A stretch of DNA of 64,000 bases from Chitinophagaceae bacterium BSSC1 (GTDB lineage Bacteria; Bacteroidota; Bacteroidia; Chitinophagales; Chitinophagaceae): NCBI GenBank assembly GCA_002256435.1, contig NKJC01000005.1, forward strand, positions 124,001-188,000, given 5' to 3'. The translations under genes and the position numbers were made by a program. Under the pieces are notes generated by a model, which did not search any database, was not told where the DNA came from, and saw only the letters and a list, made by a program, of their open reading frames with translations. Shown piece by piece: positions 17,822-28,100 of this stretch (its first letter is position 1; every line of letters begins with the position of its first letter).

Positions 17822-19147
17822 TTATTTCTTCATTTTCAACCTATCCACTACCAATGCACCTACTTTTCTACCATATTCGGTAGAAATGATGCAAGAGTTG
17901 TGAAAATGTAAACCGCCATAAAAACGGGCCCAGTTATTTTCTTCTGCTGCAGCCCTAAATGATTTAAAAGAACGGTTTGGGATCCCAAATTCAATTTCAG
18001 TTGAATCGGTATAGGCAAAATTATCACCAAAGACACTGGTCAGTGATTCAGCAGCTGCGGAAGAAATAGTACTGTGACCACAAGTGTATTCCGGAAATGC
18101 CGGTGTTTGTAACAAGGGTCTCCAGTTCATGTCTATATATTTGTTAATCACTGTTTCAGGTCTTACGGTATTGTAAGTATACTTAGCATACCAGCTTTGA
18201 ATGAATGCGTCAAATAGGGAAATACTAGTTTTAGCAAAAGCAGTTACAGTAGTTCCAAAATCAGCTTTTGCTTGTTGAGCAGCAATACCTACCACACTCA
18301 TCCAGTGACCTGGAGGGCTGAATTTTTTGCTGCCAAACATGGCATGTCCAGTTACATTCATTTTGAATGGATTATCATCCCAGAACTCAGCCATATGGCG
18401 CTGTTCAGGGGTAAGACTATCCACTGCATTTTTAATTTTCATCACTTCCTGATAGTACTTGCTATTCTTATCTGTAATATTAAATGTGGGCGGAGGAGGA
18501 ACGTTAAAAAATCCAGCACTGTCAATAACCATAGGTCTTATTTCCTTCCAGTGTGGCTCTGCCGCAGAAGCATACAAGGGTGGTGTAGGAACCCATCTTC
18601 CTGGAATATCCAAGACGGTATATTTTTCTGCACCACGGGTTTCAAGGTAATTGTCTTTTTTACTCCAACGAATAATAGACATACCCACGCTATCTGCTAA
18701 TTCCTGAGATTTTTTCTCAACCGCTTCTGGCAATCCTTTTGTTCTAGCAAGGGCAAGAATACTGTCTTTGTACAACTTCATACTTCCTTCAGGAAAAGTG
18801 ACCGCTTCTCCTACTTTCATATAAGCCAATAAAGCTGCTAATTCTATGTCTGCACCCACTGTATCTTTTGGCAAGCTAATAGTCTTTAAACCATTCAACT
18901 GACCAGCCAAAGATTGGTAACCACTTGGATTAGATGCTGCTACTACTTCATAAGCTGCAATAGCTGCATAAGCATAGTTTCTAGACGCTACCATGGGAGG
19001 AAAATTATTTCCCATCACCACAGTATTTAACTCATGAACGGTATTGCTAAACAAGTCAGGATTGTGCAAATAATTTTTGTATTCCGTATTACTCTTGCAT
19101 CCAAATAATAGCACAGTAGCGCAAATCCCAATCAGGAAATGTTTCAT
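17822..19147 (-). CDS. Vanadium-dependent haloperoxidase/PAP2-type lipoprotein
   Basis: A vanadate- or phosphate-binding helical protein; either haloperoxidase or phosphatase chemistry is possible. The lipobox LLFGC (Cys17) anchors it to a membrane. The three family motifs are present: K322-x6-RP (KYTYNTVRP), GHST at 357-360 preceded by PEYTC, and R408-x5-H414 within ARFYGGLHFHNS. The usual Ser before GH is Cys here (TCGH rather than PSGH), which may alter vanadate binding. Length (441) and the FGSKKFSPPGHW segment fit Bacteroidota vanadium-peroxidase homologues. The gene pairs with a downstream outer-membrane barrel. Bromide or chloride oxidation has not been shown for this subgroup as far as I can tell from sequence. 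Confidence 0.83.
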   Translation of the reverse strand: MKHFLIGICATVLLFGCKSNTEYKNYLHNPDLFSNTVHELNTVVMGNNFPPMVASRNYAYAAIAAYEVVAASNPSGYQSLAGQLNGLKTISLPKDTVGADIELAALLAYMKVGEAVTFPEGSMKLYKDSILALARTKGLPEAVEKKSQELADSVGMSIIRWSKKDNYLETRGAEKYTVLDIPGRWVPTPPLYASAAEPHWKEIRPMVIDSAGFFNVPPPPTFNITDKNSKYYQEVMKIKNAVDSLTPEQRHMAEFWDDNPFKMNVTGHAMFGSKKFSPPGHWMSVVGIAAQQAKADFGTTVTAFAKTSISLFDAFIQSWYAKYTYNTVRPETVINKYIDMNWRPLLQTPAFPEYTCGHSTISSAAAESLTSVFGDNFAYTDSTEIEFGIPNRSFKSFRAAAEENNWARFYGGLHFHNSCIISTEYGRKVGALVVDRLKMKK

Positions 19148-19185
19148 ATCTCAATAATAAGCTGATAGTAAATAAATAATAAAGT

Positions 19186-19215
19186 AACCCGCACGGCTGC
19201 TATTCCGTGCAGGTT
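19186..19215 (-). terminator. Probable terminator after the GH65 unit
   Basis: 11-bp arms (19186-19196, 19205-19215) with one G-U wobble on the minus-strand transcript and an 8-nt loop. T-rich sequence follows on that strand. It separates the 185-residue protein gene from the haloperoxidase-type gene. Confidence 0.7.
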
Positions 19216-19240
19216 TTGAAATCTTGTTAATCATCTGGTA

Positions 19241-19798
19241 TTAAGCCTGTGGCGGCCTTTCCAGACGATCCAAATAGATGGATTTGAAATGTTGAAACAC
19301 GGTAGTATTTGCTGCTACATCTACTAACTGTGTTGCAGGGTTCAAACTAATTGCCGGAGTGGCAGTATAATCTTGTACGGAAAACTTGATGGTATGACCA
19401 TGCTGGTTTCCAGATTTTTTAGTACTGTTATTAGTGACCAAATCATTGGCCAAACGGAAGAAATCATCCCTAGCATTTTGCATGCCGGTTTTGGCCAGAT
19501 TGGGAATACACATTAACTCTAAAGAGTCATTGTAAATACGACGCTTTACGTATTTGTATTCAACACCACGAATATTGATAGATCCATCAACACGTTCGTA
19601 GTTGATATTGTTGTGGTAATAAGGAAGATTGGTAGGAACTTTAATACTGATTAAAGCAGATTCGTCATAATTATCTTGATCCAATTGGGCTTCCAATTGC
19701 AAATCGGCACGGTCTTCTAGGTAGTCCGTCAGCAAACGGTATCCTCCCCAGTTGAACAGCAAAATGCCCAACAATGCTATGGCAAACAATTTTTTCAA
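19241..19798 (-). CDS. Membrane-anchored conserved-looking protein, unknown function (TTG start)
   Basis: The N-terminus KKLFAIALLGILLFNWGGYR is one hydrophobic anchor, followed by an acidic coiled region (YLEDRADLQLEAQLDQ) and a soluble domain with SALISIKVPTNLPYY and VDGSINIRGVEYKYVKR strands. The C-terminal 45 residues are low-complexity. I recall similar proteins in Bacteroidota but no functional name. The start codon is TTG at 19798: no in-frame ATG exists between the GH65 stop (19 bp upstream) and deep inside the domain, and the KKLF signal-anchor immediately after TTG supports it. It probably forms an operon with GH65. Confidence 0.75.
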   Translation of the reverse strand: MKKLFAIALLGILLFNWGGYRLLTDYLEDRADLQLEAQLDQDNYDESALISIKVPTNLPYYHNNINYERVDGSINIRGVEYKYVKRRIYNDSLELMCIPNLAKTGMQNARDDFFRLANDLVTNNSTKKSGNQHGHTIKFSVQDYTATPAISLNPATQLVDVAANTTVFQHFKSIYLDRLERPPQA

Positions 19799-19817
19799 CG
19801 CTCTAAAATAATATTTT

Positions 19818-21851
19818 TTATTGAACTATATAGGTTTTCTTTTCCTTGCCAACCCCAGTGATAGTAAGCTTTTTCCACTGCGCAGGCAATGCCGATTTAA
19901 TCTGTGTAATCCCTTGAGGCGTAATCTCTAACCCACCAAAACCCATGAGCAAACTCTGTACAATTCCCCCAGCTCCTGTGGCAAAATAGGGATTGGTACC
20001 ACCCTTTGTCTCAGCAATCACCCTAAATGGCGGATTGAGGTTTGGCACATAGGCGTCTTGGAAAAAATGGTAAGCCTTGGCGCCATCTCCCAAACGGGCA
20101 TATAAAAGGGTAAAAATGGCTTGTGTCATAGCAGGGGTGCCATCATTGGGCACCCTAGTGGAATAGTATTCCAAGTCTTTTTTAACAGCCGCAGCACCTG
20201 ATACTTCTTTTAGGGGATAAGACAACAAATTGGCATCGGCCTGTTTAATGCCCTCACCTTGATAAGTTGCGTGCTCCTTAGTAACACCATCGGCAAATTT
20301 TAAAATAGGAATATTAGAAGCCACATCTGCCCAATCAGGATCTGCTTTAAGTCCTAAAAGTTTTGCAGCTAGACCAGCGTTATTCAAACAAGCTTTTGCT
20401 GCAGCATTGGTCCAGGCATTATTGTCTACGTTTTCTGCCCATTCATCGGCAGCTACCACATTTTTAATATCATATTTTCCAGGTCCATTACGCTCAACCC
20501 TACTGGCCCAAAAATCAGCCGTCTCTTTCATAATGGGCCAACCCTTTTCTTTTAACCAATCAAGGTCTTGCGTAACACAGTAGTAATTCCAAGCAGCAAG
20601 TCCAACACAGGCAGTGATATGGTGTTCAAAAGGACCACTCAAGGCCCATACTGGCGTTTCTTCAACCCCTGTTGCGGCAGATTCCCAAGGAAACATGGCT
20701 CCTTTATATCCATGGTTAAAGGCATTTTTTCTAGCGGCGTCTAAACGCTGAAACCTATATTCTATCATACTCTTAGCCATCTCTGGCTGAAGAACTAAAT
20801 AAGAAGGATACATCCAAAGTTCGGTATCCCAAAACACGTGACCATTATATCCCAAACCACTTAGCCCCATGGGCGATGGACTCAGAGCAGTACCCGGTCT
20901 AGAAAAGGAATATAAGTGATAGAGCATGCTATGAATATCTTGTTGCGACTGATCATCTCCTTCAATTAGAATATCAGATTTCCAGAGTTCGTCCCAGGCT
21001 TTGTTGTGAAAATTAATCAGCCTATCTCTACCTTCTAGTCTTGCAAAAATGGTCATGCGCTCAGCTTCATTCAAAGGATCATCATGATGGGCCGATGTAA
21101 TGGAGGAACCCGCAACTGAATATCTATAAGTTTCTCCAGCTTTAATCTTGCGCGTAAATTTCATCAAGTGCATATTATTGTCCCACATTTCATGAATGAC
21201 CCTTGGCTCTGAACCGTGTGGCTCACTAAAAAGAAAAGTATTACTAGCACACATGAGTAATTTACCCGTTGGGCTCTTGGCCGAAGAAGTGAGTAGGCTA
21301 AGAACTACGTGAGGCCGATCAATTTCATTGTAATAATTCTGAACGTCTTTGAGTGCGTCAGGGGCTTCCATTACAGATGCACTATTGATATTGATGTCTT
21401 TTTTAGCCGTGATACTAATATCCATCAATACCGTAAAAGGCAATTGACGCAAGGAATAATAGGTATAACTAATGGTGGCTTTGTCTGCATAATCAAAACT
21501 GGTAGTGAAGCTTGCATGATGCATGTCTAGTTCCTGTTGCATGTTTTTAGCATCGGCCCCGCCAATTCTTTTGCCATCAATATCAAGTTGCATATTGAGC
21601 AAATTAAAACTGCGCAAAAAATTGCTCACTCTGCCCCTACCATACTGGTCATAAGCTCCGGCCAATACCACGTCTTTTACTTTAAAGGGCTCGGGAGAAG
21701 AAACAATTCCAATCATTCCATTGGCAACAGTGACGCCGTAATAATTGGTAGGATCCCATTTGGATGCTTTGATTTTCCAACTATCGGGTTTGGTCTGAGA
21801 CAGGGCATGCAAGCCCATACAGATGATCAGTGTAAGCAATAGGATTCGCAT
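19818..21851 (-). CDS. Secreted GH65 alpha-glucosidase (kojibiose-hydrolase-like)
   Basis: Predicted inverting hydrolase of alpha-glucosides. Residues 1-18 are a signal peptide. A beta-sandwich (about 25-290) precedes an (alpha/alpha)6 barrel with the substrate loop HVFWDTELWMYP (338-349). The general acid is E470 in AADEWAENVDNN. E614, in IAETKGGTNPYF ahead of TGAGG, occupies the position of the second catalytic Glu found in hydrolytic GH65 members such as the Flavobacterium johnsoniae kojibiose hydrolase; phosphorylases use phosphate there instead. Kojibiose (alpha-1,2-glucose) units are therefore likely, though trehalose or glucosyl-galactose is possible. An operator-like site (21916-21927) lies 65 bp upstream. 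The 185-residue gene follows after 19 bp. Confidence 0.87.
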   Translation of the reverse strand: MRILLLTLIICMGLHALSQTKPDSWKIKASKWDPTNYYGVTVANGMIGIVSSPEPFKVKDVVLAGAYDQYGRGRVSNFLRSFNLLNMQLDIDGKRIGGADAKNMQQELDMHHASFTTSFDYADKATISYTYYSLRQLPFTVLMDISITAKKDININSASVMEAPDALKDVQNYYNEIDRPHVVLSLLTSSAKSPTGKLLMCASNTFLFSEPHGSEPRVIHEMWDNNMHLMKFTRKIKAGETYRYSVAGSSITSAHHDDPLNEAERMTIFARLEGRDRLINFHNKAWDELWKSDILIEGDDQSQQDIHSMLYHLYSFSRPGTALSPSPMGLSGLGYNGHVFWDTELWMYPSYLVLQPEMAKSMIEYRFQRLDAARKNAFNHGYKGAMFPWESAATGVEETPVWALSGPFEHHITACVGLAAWNYYCVTQDLDWLKEKGWPIMKETADFWASRVERNGPGKYDIKNVVAADEWAENVDNNAWTNAAAKACLNNAGLAAKLLGLKADPDWADVASNIPILKFADGVTKEHATYQGEGIKQADANLLSYPLKEVSGAAAVKKDLEYYSTRVPNDGTPAMTQAIFTLLYARLGDGAKAYHFFQDAYVPNLNPPFRVIAETKGGTNPYFATGAGGIVQSLLMGFGGLEITPQGITQIKSALPAQWKKLTITGVGKEKKTYIVQ

Positions 21852-21915
21852 ATGGCAGGTTCTAGAAGACCAAATTACTCAATTCCCTTTGATCCAACTC
21901 TATTGTATTTCCACC

Positions 21916-21927
21916 GCAAAGGTTTGC
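21916..21927. promoter_or_regulatory. Candidate LacI-family operator upstream of GH65
   Basis: GCAAA-GG-TTTGC, perfect 5-bp arms around two bases, 65 bp before the GH65 ATG and about 60 bp before the divergent gene at 21990. It matches the site upstream of the second susC (36748-36759) at 10 of 12 positions. Confidence 0.5.
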
Positions 21928-21989
21928 AGAAAGCAATCAGAATTTTTAACTGATTTCTTCCCTAATTTGCATAGCGCTAATAAACCAAT

Positions 21990-22931
21990 ATGAAAAAAAT
22001 ACTGATTGCCTTTTTGTTGCTTCTATTGGCTAGTCTAATAACAATATATGTTTTGATTCCTTCCAATATTAAGGTTTCAAAAGTATTGGCCTTTAACTGT
22101 TCCATTAATGCTGGTAAGCGTTTTATCATGGACACCACACAATGGACAAAATGGTGGCCCACCCAAGATGCAATAAAAACAACTGATCCTCAAAAACTTG
22201 CATGGAAGCAAGCAAGCCATCAAGCAGACAAAGCACTCTTTAATGGTTTTGGCATTCAAACCAATTTTAAAGAACATAGTATCAAAGGTGAACTCATTTT
22301 TGCTCAATTGGGTTTAGATAGCATGGCAGTTTTTTGGAATTATCAATTGACAAGTGGCTGGAGTCCCATACAAAGAATTCAAGACTATTTTTTCATGAAA
22401 GACTTGAAAGAGGTGATTACAGATCCTATAAAAAGCTTGCAAGCTTTTTTAGAATCTAAAGAAAAGGTTTACGGAATGCAAATTGTGCAAGACTTTGTCA
22501 AGGATACCATTTTGGTAAGTACCAAAAAAATGCTTTCCACTAAACCTAGTCAAGAAACGGTATTAGCCATGGTTCAACAGCTGAAAAATTACGCCCAAGT
22601 ATCAGGTGCCAAACAAACTGGATTTCCCATGTTAAATGTGACTGTGTTAGATAGTACCCATTTTCAAACTATGGTTGCTTTGCCTGTTGACAAGCAAATT
22701 CCTGAAACGGCCATTTTTTCTTGGAAGCGCATGGTGGCGGGTAAAATTCTGATTGGAGAAGTAAAAGGAGGTACTAGTAATGCCGAAGCTGCCATGAAGC
22801 AAATGCAATTGTATGTGCAAGACTACCATATTACTTCACCTGCCATTCCATTTTATTCACTAGTAACAGATAGAGGTTTAGAGAAAGACAGCACAAAATG
22901 GATAACACGTATCTACTATCCAGTTATGTAA
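21990..22931 (+). CDS. Membrane-anchored SRPBCC-like plus GyrI-like two-domain protein
   Basis: Putative ligand-binding protein. A single N-terminal helix (about 1-23, MKKILIAFLLLLLASLIT) anchors it. Residues about 30-170 look like a START/SRPBCC (polyketide cyclase) domain: strand IKVSKVLAFNCSI, then TTQWTKWWP, matching the family's entry helix. Residues about 195-313 resemble the GyrI-like effector-binding domain of AraC/MerR regulators (AISFW-like strand, KGGTSNAEAAMKQMQLYV helix, final RIYYPV strand). No DNA-binding domain is present, so it is not a classical regulator. It precedes a T9SS protein by 57 bp and is divergent from GH65, sharing that promoter region. Domain boundaries are approximate. 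Confidence 0.7.
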   Translation: MKKILIAFLLLLLASLITIYVLIPSNIKVSKVLAFNCSINAGKRFIMDTTQWTKWWPTQDAIKTTDPQKLAWKQASHQADKALFNGFGIQTNFKEHSIKGELIFAQLGLDSMAVFWNYQLTSGWSPIQRIQDYFFMKDLKEVITDPIKSLQAFLESKEKVYGMQIVQDFVKDTILVSTKKMLSTKPSQETVLAMVQQLKNYAQVSGAKQTGFPMLNVTVLDSTHFQTMVALPVDKQIPETAIFSWKRMVAGKILIGEVKGGTSNAEAAMKQMQLYVQDYHITSPAIPFYSLVTDRGLEKDSTKWITRIYYPVM

Positions 22932-22988
22932 TAGCATTTGCTTACATTTATTAATTACCCGCCCGCCCCGGCATAGAAATAGAAACTA

Positions 22989-25106
22989 ATGCACAAGCAC
23001 CTAGTGCTAATAAACTTCCTATTGTTCCTGCTGTTGGGATATAGTTCAAATATCCAAGGGCAGGCCTGTGCCATTAGTGAATTTGCCAAACAGTATACAG
23101 GACAAGAATCTCAGACGGTTGTAAAACCAGTTCTAACCAAAGAAAAAGAATTACTCAATTTGGGTAATATCAATTATTTGCAATCAGGTAAAGTACACAA
23201 TGATGGATGGGTGAGTCTGTTTACCAAATCGGGATCGGCTATCTGGTCTAAACGCTATAGCATTCCTGGTTTTGATTTACTCCAATTTAATGATATGATT
23301 GCAGCATCAGATACCAGTTATCTGATAACAGGAACCATACAAACTTATTGGGGTGTAACAGACCCCGCACCACCCAATCCTAACTGGGGTATTTTAATGA
23401 TGATTGATAGGTATGGTAATATTCTTTGGACCAAAAAAATGGACCAGGGATTTGTATCAGGAGTAGAATCCACTTTTTTACAAAATTTGGTCAAAGCTAG
23501 TAATGGAGATTTTATAGTCAGCGCTGTTACTTGGAAAACGGCACCACTCAGCACCAAGTCTATCATCATGAGAATAGACCCCATTGGTAATATTGTCTGG
23601 CAATCTATTGCTAATTCTAGTGTGTTTGAGTTTAGATATAATCTGAGCAATCAATTAATTCAATCCAATGATGGAAAAGAAATCATCAGTGCTGGAATTA
23701 TGGACCAGCGCTTACTCAATAGAGATTCTATTTTAAAAGTCAATTACTATTTTTCAGGATTGGATTTTGCAACCGGCAAATTCAAGTGGGAAAGAACACT
23801 GAATATTCGCCATCAGGCATCCAATGTTTTTTTCAATGAAGGAACCGTGCGTCAAATACAACAGCTGCCTAATGGAGACCTCTCTTTTTTGGGCTTCGCC
23901 GATACTAATTTTTTGATGATCCCACCCATTACCACCAAGGCTATTAATATGATCACATCTTCAACAGGTGTTGTCAAAAATATCATTGGTTATCAAACAA
24001 GTGAGAAAGGTAGTTTTATGGTAGACGCCAAAACAGATGCTAACGGGAAAAGACAAGTACTAATACAAGATGTAAGTCAAGCCATTATTGCAACTATAGA
24101 TGATCAAGGAAGCGTTTTACAACAAAAAGCATTTTTAACCAATTCGGGGGCACAACATGCCAGCTCACTCACTATTGGCAATGATGGTTATTATATTTTT
24201 TTAAATAACCCTATCAGTCAACAAAATAGCAACATATATAAAACAGATACGGCAGGCAATTTATCTTGCATGTCTACTACCACCAGTCTCAATAGTTTTG
24301 ATGCAAGTAATTTTTTGCAGGCCGATGATCCAGCCATGACACATAGCAATGAACTGAATCCAACAAACAGTTTCTCAAGCACAACGGCCATTAGTAAAGA
24401 CTATCCATTAACCATCACTACTACTTGTACCAATGCTTGTTGTAAAGACGTAATTGATACGGTCAACATCATTAAAATATCTGTTTGTGAAACAGACAAT
24501 TATAAATTACCTGATCAAGTACCCGTAAGAATTTCAGGAACCTATTATGTAAGTTTTAAAACGGCACTGGGTTGTGACAGTATTAAAATTTATCAAGTAA
24601 CTGTTTTCAAAGACCCCTCTGTGATTAAACTAGGAGCAGATACTTGTTTAGAAGGAAGGGATAGCATTGTCTTATATACAGGACCAGGATTTAATCAATA
24701 CTTATGGAATAATACACCCAGTAATAATTTTTACTATTCTGTAAAACAGGCTGGAATTTATACAGTTAAAGTGACCAATCTCTGTGGCAGTAAAACTGCA
24801 ACTGTAAATGTAAATGCATTATGCGATCCTCAATTGTATATTCCTACGGCTTTTACACCCAATGCAGATAGGATCAATGACTTATTTAGAATTCCACCTA
24901 ATAGCGGATACCAATTGACTAGTATGCAAGTATTTAATAGATGGGGGCAATTAATCTTTGACGGAAAAGAAAATAGCCCTGGTTGGGATGGGACTTATAA
25001 AAGAAATCCTCAACCTGCTGGTTTGTATCCCTTTAGAATGGAAATTATGGCGGTTAGATCAGGAAAGAAAATAATTAAGACCGGAACCATTCAATTAATT
25101 AGATAA
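22989..25106 (+). CDS. Secreted protein with T9SS type B (gliding-motility-associated) C-terminal domain
   Basis: Extracellular or surface protein exported by the type IX system. A signal peptide ends near IQGQA. The middle (about 40-450) is a beta-rich region of repeated strands with WILMMIDRYGNILWTK-like and RIDPIGNIVWQ segments, suggesting a degenerate beta-propeller. A Cys-rich linker (TTCTNACCKDV, then SVCETD and ALGCDS) precedes the C-terminal domain of about 85 residues (IPTAFTPNADRINDLFRI, then FNRWGQLIFDG, GWDGTYK and PAGLYPF), the TIGR04131 pattern. Its 3' end abuts the convergent FG-GAP gene with no gap, and no separate terminator is visible. Confidence 0.85.
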   Translation: MHKHLVLINFLLFLLLGYSSNIQGQACAISEFAKQYTGQESQTVVKPVLTKEKELLNLGNINYLQSGKVHNDGWVSLFTKSGSAIWSKRYSIPGFDLLQFNDMIAASDTSYLITGTIQTYWGVTDPAPPNPNWGILMMIDRYGNILWTKKMDQGFVSGVESTFLQNLVKASNGDFIVSAVTWKTAPLSTKSIIMRIDPIGNIVWQSIANSSVFEFRYNLSNQLIQSNDGKEIISAGIMDQRLLNRDSILKVNYYFSGLDFATGKFKWERTLNIRHQASNVFFNEGTVRQIQQLPNGDLSFLGFADTNFLMIPPITTKAINMITSSTGVVKNIIGYQTSEKGSFMVDAKTDANGKRQVLIQDVSQAIIATIDDQGSVLQQKAFLTNSGAQHASSLTIGNDGYYIFLNNPISQQNSNIYKTDTAGNLSCMSTTTSLNSFDASNFLQADDPAMTHSNELNPTNSFSSTTAISKDYPLTITTTCTNACCKDVIDTVNIIKISVCETDNYKLPDQVPVRISGTYYVSFKTALGCDSIKIYQVTVFKDPSVIKLGADTCLEGRDSIVLYTGPGFNQYLWNNTPSNNFYYSVKQAGIYTVKVTNLCGSKTATVNVNALCDPQLYIPTAFTPNADRINDLFRIPPNSGYQLTSMQVFNRWGQLIFDGKENSPGWDGTYKRNPQPAGLYPFRMEIMAVRSGKKIIKTGTIQLIR

Positions 25107-28100
25107 TTATTTTTTGATTGGCATCTTAAACCTAATTAGCTGCGCACTATCATTGTTCTTTGCTAGCACCCAAGCATTTTGTTCATGAAACCGAATATGC
25201 GTTATTCTTCTAACCTGTCCTTTAATTACCAATCCATTTAATGGTGATGCTTCTAAGACTCCTTTTCCTTTATTGATCAAAAGAGTTCCAAAGTCAGCGT
25301 CATACCTTCCCATTTGAATATTATTGTCATAATAATTGCCCACTAATAAAATATCATTAAGGTTGTCTCCATTGGCATCAATTACTACGGCAGATTTAAT
25401 AGAACTTAACTGCGCTTCATTGGGTAATGGTATGGCCGTAAAATTCAATTTCCCATTATTCACAAATAGGGTATTGGAAAACCAGTCAGCACTGTATTGA
25501 ATGGCTTTGTCCAATTTATCAGCACTGAAAATATCTTTCAAAGAGGCTTTTGCAAAATCTTCAGCATAAAGGAATTTCTTTTTGATAATGGGCATTTGCT
25601 TTTCAAGTTCTGCCTTGTTGGCAAATGGCAATTCTTTCTCACCCAAGAAATAAGTGAGTACCTGTTCTTTCTTACCATTGTCATCAAAGTCTTGGTAATA
25701 CATTCTTACGGGTTTATCCTTGCTAGCTTTTAACCTACTATTCAAACCTAGGTTTCCGGCAATCAAATCCATGTCTCCATCATTATCAATATCTACAGGC
25801 AACAAACAATTCCACCAACCCTTTTTATCTGATAATATTTGTTGGGTAAATTGTCCTTTATTGTTGATCCAAGCTGTAATGGCTCCCCATTCGCTACAAA
25901 TGAGTAAGTCTTCATCCATGTCATTATCTATATCAAACCACAATGCTTGGGTAACCATTCCTACTTGCGAAAGACCTTTGGCCTTTGCCTCTGTTACGTC
26001 TTTAAAATGTCCCTTTCCATCTCCTAGCAGTAAATATGAGGTTGGAATGCTACCATAAGCAAAAGGAACAGCTCTTCCACCAATAAATAGATCAGCAAAC
26101 CCATCTCCATTAAAATCATGAGCAGCAATGGCGCCTTGTGTAACATAAATATTGCTAAAAGCATCGGCCTGTTTGGTAAAACCAGCTTTACCATTGCCTA
26201 TGTAAACCCTTGGTAATAGAAACTCTTCTTGGCCATAATATTCGTTACCACCACTTGCCACCACTAGGTCTTGGTTACCATCATTATTTACATCAATCCA
26301 TACAGCATCAACGTCTTCATACAAACTGTCTTTGTCAAATGCGGGTACAACTTGTTTGCTAAACTTACCTCCAACTTGTTGCAGCATCAATGCGGGTTTA
26401 AAACCCTTAGCCGCACCTATATAAATATCTTCTAATCCATCTTTGTTTACATCGCCAACGGCTAAAGCTGGCCCTTCTGTTGACAACATATGGGGAATCA
26501 GTGGTTCTCGATTGAACTCATTAAATACATTTTCGTTGTGCATATATGCCAATCCTGTGCTAGCACTTATATCTTCCATGGGTTTATTGAAGTTCACCTG
26601 AAACCCAATAATGGATTGGTAATTAAATGGCTTGAGTCCTTTTTGATATTTAAAAAGATATTGACCATCCTTGGCATTGAACTGAATATTTTGGCAACTA
26701 TTATCTGGCCATACCAAGAAGGCGGAGTCTACCACCACTTGATCCAAGCCAATATGCAAGGGCATTTCCATGCTAGACAAGAATCCTCTTACAGGGCTTT
26801 TTTCATAGGTTCTAATGGCTCCTTTTGAAAACAGTATCAATTTTGCGCCAATGGCATTTCTATTATTTTCTGGTCCTTCTAAATTGACTGATGCAAATGC
26901 TTTTTTTACTTTGTCATTGCTTGTATTGGCATAGAGCAAAACGGGATCATCAATATTATTAACCAAAATATCTAAGTCTCCATCATTATCAAAGTCTGCA
27001 TAGACTGCACCATTTGAATAAGTGGGTAGGTTTCCTTTTACTTGGGCTTCCAAATCATTAAAAACCAAGTTTCCTTTATTGCTGTAAAATTTATTGGGCA
27101 ATTTGATCTGAGGAAATTTATTGATCAATTCCATGTCTGCTTTCTCTAGATTATTCCATTTGATCTTATTTTGAATCTGGTCATTAGAAATGTAATTGAT
27201 ATAGTCAATATCATTCATCCTTTTGGGTATACCATTTGAAATAAACAGATCTTTTAATCCGTCATTATCAAAGTCCATCCAGAGTGGGGCCCAACTCCAA
27301 TCAGTGGCGGCAATGCCTGAGTACAATCCTGTTTCACTAAAATGCCCATTCCTTCTATTCACCTGCAAATTATTCCTAGTATACTGGTAGTTATATCCGT
27401 AGCCAATTTTCAGGTTGAAAATATCATAGGTATCTTCTCCTTCTGAACGCTTTAAGATATAGGGATCAGCGGGTAACATATCCATGGATACAATTTCAGG
27501 GAACCCATCATTGTTTACATCAGCCACGTCTACTCCCATGGAATACTGGCTGGTATGCATGGTGCGTTGGGTAATCTCTTCTTTGAATGTGCCGTTTTTC
27601 TGATTAATATAGAGATAGTCATTCTCGTGAAAATCATTACCAATATATAAGTCTGGATAGCCGTCTAAATTAATATCGGCTACTACCACACCCAATCCAT
27701 AACTAATAGCCGTACTATTGATTCCAGTTGATTTAGTGATGTCTGAAAAATGGCCATTGTCATTTTTATAAATTCTATCTCCAGAAACATCACTAAAGGT
27801 TCCCAGATAATTGGCCCTTGGTGCAAAAGTGCCATTTTGGTGTACAGAATGATTGAGTAAGAACATGTCTAAATCTCCGTCTAGATCCATGTCAAAAAAA
27901 GCAGCTTGGGTACTGAACCCTGAAAAGTCTAGACCATATTGTTTTGACTGATCCTCAAAATGAGGAACACCTGCTTTGTCAATGTTGGTGCAGATAAGCA
28001 AGAGATTATGCCCCTTTAAAGTCTCATATTTTCCAACCCTACAAACATAGATATCTAATAATCCATCATGATTAATGTCAACCACTGAAACACCTGTTGA

